DNA of 64,000 nucleotides, taken from assembly GCA_002633005.1 (NCBI GenBank), contig NMRA01000328.1, positions 256,134-320,133 on the forward strand, written 5' to 3'. The notes beneath the pieces were generated by a model that saw only the letters and a program-made list of their open reading frames with translations, searched no databases and was not told where the DNA came from. Shown here in pieces: positions 1 through 11,100 of the stretch (within the stretch, counting starts at the first letter, position 1; every line of letters begins with the position of its first letter). The position numbers were made by a program, and so were the translations under genes. This DNA comes from Phoronis australis. Its lineage: Eukaryota; Phoronida; Phoronidae.

Positions 1-2351
1 TTTTGAATCAAAACTATGCACTTTACTGGTGTTGTAATGTTCCAAACAGGTATCGGTATTGAAGGTAATTTCTACTCAGGTGGTTGTCGCAATCTTGCAA
101 TTTGTATAGAAAAATGTTCAGCGCCAGAAAATTTTATTGTATTAATCAACAGCAATAAGATAGAAACGTCTTGTGTAAAAGTCTGGTGTTGATCAGTGTT
201 GTGCCAGCTGAGATATACGGGCTCAAAGTATGGCAAAATTGCAATGCCTTGTTAACCTCTGACCCCTCTATACTTTATGCCTGAAATTTTTAACTTAGCA
301 GCAGAGTTAATGAGTATTGTTTAACATCTTTGTAATGCCGAAGACTTGCTTTATTTAAAAATTACAAACAAATAATGATCTCGTGCGCCGATATTTTTTA
401 TTGTGCAGTGCAAATAAGGCATTTTCGGCGAGTTCACTGCACGGCATACCCCCAAAATAGAGGCTCCCTGATTTCTCCCACTTACACAAGGTAAAATGAG
501 ATTGGACTTTACCGTTTTGTTTATCATCCCAAAGGTAACTAAAATGCATAGTATGGTTCAAATCGGTGACATTGGGTTTATCACCCCTCTGGGCATTTTT
601 GCCTGCTGTGAGCCGTACTTCACTCTTAATATTTAGTCACCAATCTCAAAAACGCTGTTAGGATTTTTGATATAAAAGCTTAGTTTTTGTGCAATGTGAC
701 AAAGACGAATACGACTTCAATTTTTTACAAAAATACCTTACGTTTTGCGAGTTGATTTGTCATAGAAACCAAACGAACAAACTAATCGAAAATTCCTAAC
801 AGCGTTTTTGAGGTAATTGATGAAGTTTTCATTTAAAAAAGGTTTCGTTAAAATCGACCGAGGGGTTATTTTGCTATGAATGTACCTTTCTTAAAATAAA
901 ATTTTTACTTAAAAAAGCTTTTTACGTAAAAATAATAATGACAAATAAATACAAAAAGTATATTTATATTTCCTGGTCTTTGTTCTTTCAGAAAATATTT
1001 ACTTTTACTAGGTTGACAAAGCTTAGTTTTTTGATATAAGTGTTAGAATGGAGGCCATTAAATAAGGTTGGACATAACCTTAAAACCTAAGGCATAGCTT
1101 GACTGAGTTCAATGACATATGTAACAGGTCTGTGCAATCAATAGAAATGAGAGCAAGAGTTCCTACTTTACAAAAACAGCTGCCTCATTCTCTGTAGATT
1201 CTAACAAAGACGGGACCATGACTTAAAACCACACTTTGCGTCACAAAACAACTTCTGATTACGACAACTTTGTGTTACGGTATAAAATCGGTCTCATCTC
1301 ATTCCCTACTCAACTTGGAAGTGATTGTTGCTGCAGACCAAGCCAATCAAGTTGCTTATCACAACAAGTTAGTTTCAGCTGACAAAGCAGTATGGTTTGT
1401 CCAGGGGAATTCCAGGCGATCGGTGGTATCCAATTTCAGTGCAAACAAAAGATATAACAGCAACAACTTTGATTTTGAAGAACAAACACGCCTTTGAAGT
1501 AAGTTGATGTTTTTAGCACTAGAACAAGGTTTGTGCTGGATGTAAAAAATTAAGGAAAAAAACACTCCGTGAAGTAATAAAGATTTTAATAATAAGTTAA
1601 TACCTAAACATAGCCTGGATAGCATCCCAATAACAGACCGCCAAAATATCTCTCTGACGTTACAAGAATGCAGTGGTTACCATGGTTACTTACTGTCCGG
1701 GTTATTGGCTGTGGTCAATAGTACGAGAAGACTAATAAATGAATCCAGTATAGTGAGGAAGTAGTCTTGTTCTGTGATGACATTCTGAAATCAAACAGTT
1801 TATAAAGACAAAGACTTTGACAAAACAACTTCTGGGACAAGAAGTTCAACCTGAATTTTGATATTGTGACCAGAAAAAGTGTACCAGTCAAAGTAATTTG
1901 ACAAGAAATCAAACTTGATCGACCTGCCTTTCAAGTGATATTCGAATGATAGTGGCTTATATTATATACCTGGCACAAACCTTTGAGATTTAACGTTGAG
2001 TGTCGTGTTTTGGACAGAGCATTGAAAAAATCTGGACAGTGAAAGGGATCATTATCTGGGTAGTTTTGGATGGTTTCATTAAACAAAGATCAGTTTTGCA
2101 TTCTTAGCGGTTAAAAAGCGCCATCTATTGCATGTTACTTCACTGTAATATAAAACAAAAATTTGTATCGTCATGGTGAGGATTGCAAATAACTCAGCAA
2201 TCATGCACATAATAAACACAAGTCCAGTTTGCATTTCAAATGTTCAAATCTTACTGTGCACAAATGCCTGCACATCTAACAGACCTTATTTAGGTACATG
2301 GACAGGAATACAAAAGATATAACAAACATATATAGCAGTTATGACAACTAC
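1..2351. other. Non-coding, probably TPC intron
   Basis: No exon was recognised on either strand. Apart from the short inverted-repeat element at 645-812, nothing distinct was seen. If the TPC gene continues leftward this is intronic. Confidence 0.4.
645..812. mobile_element. Small inverted-repeat element (MITE-like)
   Basis: The ends are inverted copies of about 26 bp (CTCAAAAACGCTGTTAGGA at 645 and its complement ending at 812) around an AT-rich core of about 115 bp. No coding capacity. A target duplication could not be defined. Confidence 0.55.
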
Positions 2352-3855
2352 TTAAAGGTGAAGGCAACCTTTTTCCATGTCATTTTTAGCAAAAATAAGG
2401 TTCATTGGTTATCCCAGACATATTTTCCACTTAATTGCAGCTTTTCGGAATTTAATTAATTAGTCGTGCTTTACGCCGGACGTGACGTTTTGGGAGGCAA
2501 GAATTTCGCGCCAATTTCTTTTCATATAGTCTGACTGTGAGATATGTCGAGTCTGTCATTGTTCTACCTCGTTTGCTTTTGTTTACGAGTCAGACAACAT
2601 GCCACACTGTTGTTGCGTACCGGGATGTACTCATTATCGTCTCACGCGCGCTTTTGGGAATACCAGGCTTTGCATCGCTTTCCAAAGGATGACACACTTC
2701 GCCGTAGGCCTACTTGGCTCGTTCGTGTGAAGAACACAGCGTTACCCGTCAACGCAACGTTCAAAGCAGTTGAGGGTTACCGAGTGTGTGACAAGCATTT
2801 TCTGCCGTCTGATTACGAGAGGGGTATGTACGCTGAATTGATGAAGGTCCCTGCGAAACAACGCCTGACGAAGGGTGCGATACCGTAGCTGTTGATTCCT
2901 GACAGTACTCCGTCGCCGAGAAGTGCGTTTTTGAAGCGAGAAGCCTCGCGAACTATGACCACTACAGTGACTGGAGGCACTTCATCTACTGTCGCCCGTG
3001 CCTCCGAACGTACAGAGCGTGCAATTCTGGGAACTAGCAGTGATTCGCCCTGTGCTGTTGTTTCTAACACAGAGCCTGTAAGCAGCCCTGCAGCGCTGTT
3101 GAGCTGTGGGAGTGAATACAGGCCCAGTTCGACACCCCGTGAAGAGGACAGTTCATCATCCAACGAACAGATCTGTGAGTCAAACTTTGATAAGTTTATT
3201 GTGAACTTGTCTAAAGTATTGGAGCTATTTAGAAAGTGCCAGGTGTGTGGCGAGGGAGTCACACTACGCGATGTAAGCAGTTTGGGTGCTCAGGTCACCA
3301 TCCAGTGGGAGTGTGTCACGGGACACTGGGGCAAGTGGGACAGTTGTGCCTGTGCATACTCTGTCTCATTATACTGGGGCTCAAACATACAAGGTATACC
3401 CACCCACTGACTGTCAGTGAAAAAATTCCTCGTCACCACTGCTATATGAACAATGTCTCCGTTACTCACGTCACTACTGTCAATGTGATATGGGTGGCCG
3501 ACTCCAGTCATTTTAAGATTAATACAAACTAAACAAACTAAAGAATCCCTAAATCCAACGTAATTGGGTTCTCTAACAACCTTGTTTGTCGTAGAAAACT
3601 CGTCGATGGGAAGTGGTGACGACAATTTTAGAAAAACAGCCCGAAAACAAAAGTAGTACAGATCCTCACACTTAACTCAACAAAGAGCCAATTTGGCGCG
3701 AAATTCTTGCCTCCCAAAACGTCACTTCCGGAGTAGAGGACAAGTAATTAATTAAATTACGAAAAATTACAATTAAGTGTAAAATATGTCTGGGATAACC
3801 AACGAACCTTATTTTTGCTAAAAATGACATGAAAAAAGGTTGCCTTCGCCTTTAA
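2352..3855 (+). mobile_element. Kolobok-like DNA transposon with THAP ORF, TTAA-flanked
   Basis: About 165-bp terminal inverted repeats (2356-2520 and 3687-3851) start AGGYGAAGGCAACC and are bounded by TTAA on both sides (2352-2355 and 3852-3855). Between them is a plus-strand frame with a THAP zinc finger and a downstream CxxC..C zinc-ribbon-like segment. A TTAA target with a THAP protein fits the Kolobok superfamily as I recall it; piggyBac also uses TTAA but lacks THAP. At 1.5 kb with no catalytic domain it is a non-autonomous derivative. Confidence 0.65.
2599..3410 (+). pseudogene. Broken THAP-domain transposase-type ORF
   Basis: The start MPHCCCVPGC is in one frame and the rest of the finger (HRFPKDD, PTWLVRV, VCDKHFLPSDY) is in the next, so a frameshift lies around 2655-2680. 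The C2CH zinc ligands of a THAP DNA-binding domain are all present across the two frames. A TAG at 2886-2888 falls at the usual ...AIP end of the domain. After it come a Ser/Thr-rich linker and RKCQVCGEGVTLRDV...C, resembling the zinc ribbon of Kolobok-type proteins, then a stop at 3410. No catalytic core follows. Confidence 0.7.
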
Positions 3856-4010
3856 TTTGTTGCAACTAATGATAATAAGTGTAAGTGAGAGTTTGATTTA
3901 TTCTTGAAGACATCTTGATCCTGAATTTGTCGTATTCAAAACCATTAAACCACGCTAAAGTGCATGGCTAGAACTGTGTATATTTCTGGTTGCTCTCACT
4001 TGAAACATGG
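3017..4010. repeat. Duplicated segment, copy A (assembly overlap)
   Basis: Nearly identical to 4012-5011, with scattered substitutions and a few small indels. It ends exactly at the N at 4011. It includes the 3' half of the THAP element. Confidence 0.9.
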
Positions 4011-4011
4011 N
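4011..4011. other. Single-N contig join
   Basis: One N between two overlapping near-identical segments. Confidence 0.95.
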
Positions 4012-5011
4012 GCGTGCAATTCTGGGAACTAGCAGTGATTCGCCCTGTGCTGTTGTTTCTAACACAGAGCCTGTAAGCAGCCCTGCAGCGATGTTGAGTT
4101 GTGGGAGTGAATACAGGCCCAGTTCGACACCCCGTGAAGAGGACAGTTCATCGTCCAGTGAACAGATCTGTGAGTCAAACTTTGATAAGTTTATTGTGAA
4201 CTTGTCTAAAGTATTGGAGCTATTTAGAAAGTGCCAGGTGTGTGGCAAGGGAGTCACACTACGCGATGTAAGCAGTTTGGGTGCTCAGGTCACCATCCAG
4301 TGGGAGTGTGTCACGGGACACTGGGGCAAGTGGGACAGTTGTGCCTGTGCATACTCCGTCTCATTATACTCGGGCTCAAACATACTAAGTATACCCACCC
4401 ACTGACTGTCCGTGAAAAAATTCCTCGTCACCACTGCCATATGAACAATGTCACCGTTACTCACGTCACTACTGTCACTGTGATATGGGTCGCCGACTCC
4501 AGTCATTTTAAGATTAATACAAACTAAACAAACTAAAGAATCCCTAAATCCAACGTAATTGGGTTCTCTAACAACCTTGTTTGTCGTAGAAAACTCGTCG
4601 ATGGGAAGTGGTGACGACAATTTTAGAAAAACAGCCCGAAAACAAAAGTAGTACAGATCCTCACACTTAACTCAACAAAGAGCCAATTTGGCGCGAAATT
4701 CTTGCCTCCCAAAACGTCACTTTCGGAGTAGAGGACAAAGTCAAGTAATTAATTAAATTATGAAAAATTACAATTAAGTGTAAAATATGTCTGGGATAAC
4801 CAACGAACCTTATTTTTGCTAAAAATGACATGAAAAAAGGTTGCCTTCGCCTTTAATTTGTTGCAACTAATGATAATAAGTGTAAGTGAGAGTTTGATTT
4901 ATTCTTGAAGACATCTTGATCCTGAATTTGTCGTATTCAAAACCATTAAACCACGCTAAAGTGCATGGCTAGAACTGTGTATATTTCTGGTTGCTCTCAC
5001 TTGAAACATGG
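4012..5011. repeat. Duplicated segment, copy B (assembly overlap)
   Basis: Second copy of 3017-4010. It starts immediately after the N and continues into unique sequence at 5012. It contains a 5'-truncated copy of the THAP element ORF (4012-4405) and its right inverted repeat (to about 4856). Confidence 0.9.
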
Positions 5012-5110
5012 CTTCTCAACAAGCACACATTCTTTTTCAAGAAAACACAGTGACTTGATCAACACGATTAGTTAAGAACAGCATCAACAATTGCCAAGTT
5101 GCGCACTTAC

Positions 5111-5170
5111 ATTTGATACATTCTGGAACGGTACAATGTCTCCTGAACTATTGTAGTCTGTACCATTTAC
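5111..5170 (-). CDS. TPCN2: TPC exon 8: luminal turret before pore
   Basis: 60-nt exon, phase 0/0, acceptor ATATTTTAG, donor AAT|GTAAGT. It encodes VNGTDYNSSGDIVPFQNVSN, with N-glycosylation sequons NGT and NSS as expected on the luminal side. PFQN corresponds to the YFQN that leads into the pore helix in TPC2. This is the last exon recognised in the window. Confidence 0.75.
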
Positions 5171-8100
5171 CTAAAATATTAAAAACAACAGAAAATAAAT
5201 GACAGTACCTGTTATCCAAATCTGAAACATGTTAGAGAACATTTTTAGAAAAGGCTATTATTAGAAGTAAAATTCCACAAACTAGCAATCACCAGGTTAT
5301 ATTTTGAATTGCCTTCAGTTTCCACAGTTGTACCTTACACATGTATGCTAGCCTTTGAACTAGAGGTTGACCACACTTAATACAACTGCAAACTCATTAA
5401 GAACAAAGTCTTGTCACTGTCCATTTAATTAAGGTATGTGGCACACATATGCACTGGAAGAAACAACACTTTTGCTTTCACTTTTTACCAAAAACTCACA
5501 AAACAGTGGCGTCTTGTGAGCCCTTTACATTTACAATGTAAATGTATCATGAAATATTTATCAATATTCATCAATATTTATCAATACGCTGTTATTTGTT
5601 TTTTATGTCTCTCCGTGTTCTGCTACAGAGCTGCACACCTGAAGAAAGATTTTTTCGACGCTACGAGCGACTCTGCATCAAGCTTTCAAACAAAAAGTTT
5701 AGTCGTGTTTTCAACAAAATATGCTGTTATAAGACAGCATTACTAGTCTATTACATGGCAAATATGTGAAAGAGACTAATAATAGGAAAATGCAATTTGT
5801 AGGAAACAATTGCATTTTGTTGAACATAAGTCACTGTATATCTTCCCAACAGTTATGTCCTACCTCAACAATGATAGCTATCCTACCAGAGGCAGCAAAA
5901 CACACTGGTGCCACAATATTTCAGGATATCAACAATGTCGAGCAACAAACCTTGCTTTGCAGAGAATGCGCATCATTTTATTTTATAGTTAATTAGCGTG
6001 TAAAAATTCTAAAGAGAGCGTTATTGTGTATTTATTGAATGAATTCTCCACGTACTTTGTATTTATTGTGCTATCAAAAGTCAAACAAGATTGAACAAAA
6101 AGCATGTAAATGCCAGTTTACTGAAACACCATCAAGAACTACAAGTGAAAGATTTACCTTAGCTTTAGGGAAGAGCAGCATCCCTAACAGAGTGAAGAAA
6201 TATATGTGCAGAGCCAACAGTAATAATACACTGAAAACAAAGAATAAGGAGCTTTATACTCAGAGTAGAGGATCATGTTGATAATCGTAACTCGAAATCT
6301 GGTTGCAGACTCTCTAAACACCACTGTTTGATACTTCACCCTGAACTACCATCACTCACAACTGGTTGGCCAGAAAGCCTATGTGTCAGCCCAGTGAATT
6401 ACTTCTATATTCCAAGATGTTCATGATTGAAATAATCCAGTTGAGCTACACTTGGTGCGCTATAAATGTGCAGCCAGGCAGTATAGGCAAGACATTCTGT
6501 TTATTTCTCAGTTCAATGCTCACTTAACTTTTGCTTTATTTCAAGCTAACAAGAGATACAAATTCATTTTTCAAATATTTGCAGTTTGGTAATGTTCCTT
6601 AGCAGAGCAAATCTTACAAATCAGTGTTTCCTGTGTTTTGAAAGGATCGTAGTGGTGAATGGCCAAAATGGGGTGCAAAGCCAGTTGATGCAAGCGAATA
6701 TGAGAAGTGGGATCCCCTTATAGCCTGGGTTTGGAAACGAGCCTGGTGGTGAATGCTCGACGTGGATGCAGAATCCGGCGCTACATGCGAGCATGGGATG
6801 AAGTGAGATCCTCCCATCAGGGGGAGGGGGGGAGGGTTGGGAGACCTTCTCCAGGCAAAATTTGAAAATTAGATGTAATTGGGTGCAGTTTGCTCATCAC
6901 AGACATCATAGACAAGACCTAACCCGAGCATCATATAGTGGAAGTATCTGGGTAAAGGAAACTTTGCAAGACAATTTGGCAATGAAGTGTCCGCATAAGT
7001 GTGACCCCTGTCGCACTTGAGTTCTAAAAACAAGTGTTAAAATTCAGTTATCCACGAAGTGGCAAACATAGAACAAAAATATTTGAACTTTGTAGACGTA
7101 ATAAACTAATTCACGTAACGAAACTTCCGTTGACACTGTCTTCCTAACATAAATCAGTGATAGTGGATTGGCGTTGGCCGGCATAGCAGACGATGTAATA
7201 ATCCAGTCCATGCAGACGAATCTGAGATTGGTTAAAATTCAATATCATCGTTTTGGCGCACGGCTATGATTGATTTAACAGTTGGATGTCACGCCCTGCA
7301 GTATGAGTCACAATGTCTTTTGTAAACTCAGACATGATAAAATGAATGAAGCAGAAATCTTACCGTTTCTTACTTCATTAGCGAGCCCTGGTGCTTTCCC
7401 ATTTTAGAAAATACGTATCAAAGTCGTTGCCTGGTCCCCAGTTGTATTAAGTATATATGCATTGTCGGATAACCAGGCAGAAACGAGGTACGAAAGGAAA
7501 TTGGGAATTGAATGATTGTGTTTAACGTGGGCACAATTCAAGATCCCAATGTAAAATTATTATTTTTCCCTTTCGATCCACAAATGGCGAAAGGTGTTGT
7601 GTGACTTGTACTTGTTCATTATTACTAGTGATCATTTTACTGGCGATCACTTTTACTTGCAATTCATTTTACTAACGAACATTTTATTAGCGTTCATTTA
7701 TACTAGCACTCATTTTTACTAGCTATCATTTTTACTAGCGATTTTTGCGTGGCGGTGAAGTTTCCCCGTCACGATTAGGTGTGTGGCGGTCAATTTGAGA
7801 ATGATTTACGAGTGGCGGGGCCAAAAACGAGTGTGGCGGGCCGCCCAGAAGTTTACACGCAGGGGAAACCCTGCAAACATCTGCTGTTTGATTCAGATTC
7901 CCATTTGGGCTAGTATGCTTATGTCTATAGCACAGTCACGGTTTGTAACCATGGAACTTGGCAGGAGTATTTATATTTTTTACTTAAAAAGGAATATATA
8001 ATAGCAAAAACCAATTATAATGTTCTGTCAAGCTAACAAACATGAGTCTTGTTCAACACTGGTTCTACGATAAAGTGAAGCAGCCCAACCCGAATCACTT

Positions 8101-11100
8101 GAATATTTTTTTACAAATATTGCGAGAATTAAAAACACATCATTGCCAGGTATTTCAAATAATACAAGTGCACACCACCAGAAACCACAGTGTTTTTGTC
8201 TTAACCATCTATACACAATAAAACATAAACATTAACTCAGCTGACAAAAGTTGTGACCTCAAAACTAGCAGTAAAACCAGTCGAACATTCTTTAAGGGAA
8301 ACTGAAAGCTCAAATTAAAAAGAAATAAAAAGATCAGAAAGGTATACCTTACAACTTGAGGAATCGTGCGTCTTAGACAGTTTATGGTCTTTTTCATCAG
8401 TGAAGAGTTTTGAATAATGAAGAAGGGTCGCAGCATTCTACGAACACGGACGACCTGGAAAAGCAATGCGTTGTTAGTAAAAGCCATTCAACAAGCATAA
8501 TGTTGTTAAGAGAACTCAATAAAGGCACGGCACTCTTAGTAAACTGTGTGCCAAACTTTTGTTTGCAGAAACAACCAAAGCCGTGCTTTGATGATGTCTT
8601 AGAGGGTTTAGACAACCAGTCTACACTAACAAACTGACAAACTTTAGCTTGAAAACTCTGCCAAATTGTTTGACCATAGCTGTTAGACTTTGGTAATATT
8701 TTGCAAATTTATAGGTACATAATTACTTGAGGGAAACTAATTAAAAACGCACAAAAACATAAATAAGTGGGAGAGGCATCGCTCACTATTGGCTGACTGT
8801 ACCTGATAGGTGTCACTGTCACCAAAATAAAGAAAATCCTCCATTGTGGATTGGAGCATGGATTAAAAACGTACCAAATACTGAACATGTCATTGCCTCT
8901 TTCCAGGATTTGAGTATTTCTGATAAGCACTGTTTCAACTTTTTTTTTCTTAGGATGATGAAGTTTCACTGAACAAGTAATGAAAGTGAAGCCACTAATA
9001 CAAAAACAAGACAAAATTAGTATTCCATCTATGTGTATATTATGCACTTAACTTTGTATTGTTTCCAATGAGGAGATCCCCCCCAACATCAAAGGCCCTA
9101 AGCATGCCGCTTTCATACATGTTTCCAGTCTTTGCTCGTTCAAAAATTGTAATCGACTCTCTGGCATCATCTTAGATCTGCCGCTTTATAATGTAATGCC
9201 CTGAAGTATCTGGGTTTGAGGTTATTGCACACTGCAGGACTTGCTTTATGCAATAAAATGTTTATGATTATGATAATCAGCTGTTTGACTGCCTCGGTGC
9301 TTCATAGTGTAATTCAACTGAGCCTCGTACTAGTCATGACAAAATGATGAAACAAACCCCTACGTGGGCTCAGAAAATGAAGAAATTGGTTATGCAATCA
9401 AAACTTGATAAATTGCCTCTAACCATGTTAAGCCACAGTCCCACTAAGTTGATAGAAGTACAGCCATTATGTAACAGGAGACAAGACAGGAATTAAAGCT
9501 GTCAATGTACGACAAATAGCGGGAACTTTGGAAAGGTTTCAAGAATGTTTCTTTCAAAGGCTGATTTAGGAAAACGTAGTCAAAAGACATGCATGATAGT
9601 GTAACTGAAATATAACAAATGCAGTTTGTACCTCACCACAGCCATAACTGAGCGTTACACCAGTCCACAATATAGCAAACACAGTCTATACCTCACAACA
9701 GCCATAACTGAGCGTTACACACCAGTCCACAATATAACAAACACAGTCCGTACCTCACCACAGCCATAACTGAGCGTTACACACCAGTCCACGATAGATA
9801 TGGAAATGATGAATATGTAACCTAGCAACCAAGGGCTTGTTCTGGCCTGTCGCAGCCCAATAAAATAACCCTGTAAAACAAAAGAGATCATGATTTGACA
9901 AGCAATTCACAGACTGGAAATTCTGTATACAACAAAAGCTTAATATTCTTTGCTGTTATGGCAGTTTTCACTTTAAACAGGGTGTTCCATGGAAATTGGA
10001 ATACCGGCNACCAAAGTCGTGCTTTGATGATGTCTTAGAGGGTTTAGACAACCAGTCTACACTAACAAACTGACAAACTTTAGCTTGAAAACTCTGCCAA
10101 ATTGTTTGACCATAGCTGTTAGACTTTGGTAATATTTTGCAAATTTATAGGTTCATAATTACTAATTAAAAACGCACAAAAACATAAATAAGTGGGAGAG
10201 GCATCGCTCACTATTGGCTGACTGTACCTGATAGGTGTCACTGTCACCAAAATAAAGAAAATCCTCCATTGTGGATTGGAGCATGGATTAAAAACGTACC
10301 AAACACTGAACATGTCATTGCCTCTTTCCAGGATTTGAGTATTTCTGATAAGCACTCTTTCAACTTTTTTTTTCTTAGGATGATGAAGTTTCACTGAACA
10401 AGTAATGAAAGTGAAGCCACTAATACAAAAACAAGACAAAATTAGTATTCCATCTATGTGTATATTGTGCACTTAACTTTGTATTGTTTCCAATAAGGAG
10501 ATCCCCCCCAACATCAAAGGCCTTAAGCATGCCGCTTTCATACACGTTTCCAGTCTTTGCTCGTTCAAAAATTGTAATTGACTCCCTGGCATCATCTTAG
10601 ATCTGCCGCTTTATAATGTAATGCCCTGAAGTATCTGGGTTTGAGGTTATTGCACACTGCATGACTTGCTTTATGCAATAAAATGTTTATGATTATGATA
10701 ATCAGCTGTTTGACTGCCTCGGTGCTTCATAGTGTAATTCAACTGAGCCTCATACTAGTCATGACAAAATGATGAAACAAACCCCTACGTGGGCTCAGAA
10801 AATGAAGAAATTGGTTGTGCAATCAAAACTTGATGAATTGCCTCTAACCATGTTAAGCCACAGTCCCACTACGTTGATAGAAGTACAACCATTATGTAAA
10901 AGGAGACAAGACAGGAATTAAAGCTGTCAATGTACGACAAATAGCAGGCACTTTGGAAAGGTTTCAAGAATGTTTCTTTCAAAGGCTGATTTAGGAAAAT
11001 GTAGTCAAAAGACATGTATGATAGTGTAACTGAAATATAACAAACGCAGTTTGTACCTCACCACAGCCATAACTGAGCATTACTCACCAGTCCACAATAT

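Larger units (their letters stand above)
8574..10008. repeat. Duplicated segment, copy A (assembly overlap)
   Basis: Near-identical to 10010-11495 and ending at the N. It contains one TPC exon 5 copy and a three-unit 62-bp minisatellite. Confidence 0.9.

Noticed and set aside
2813-3625. Minus-strand open frames in the THAP element
   Set aside because: Antisense of the THAP ORF, with no motif of their own.
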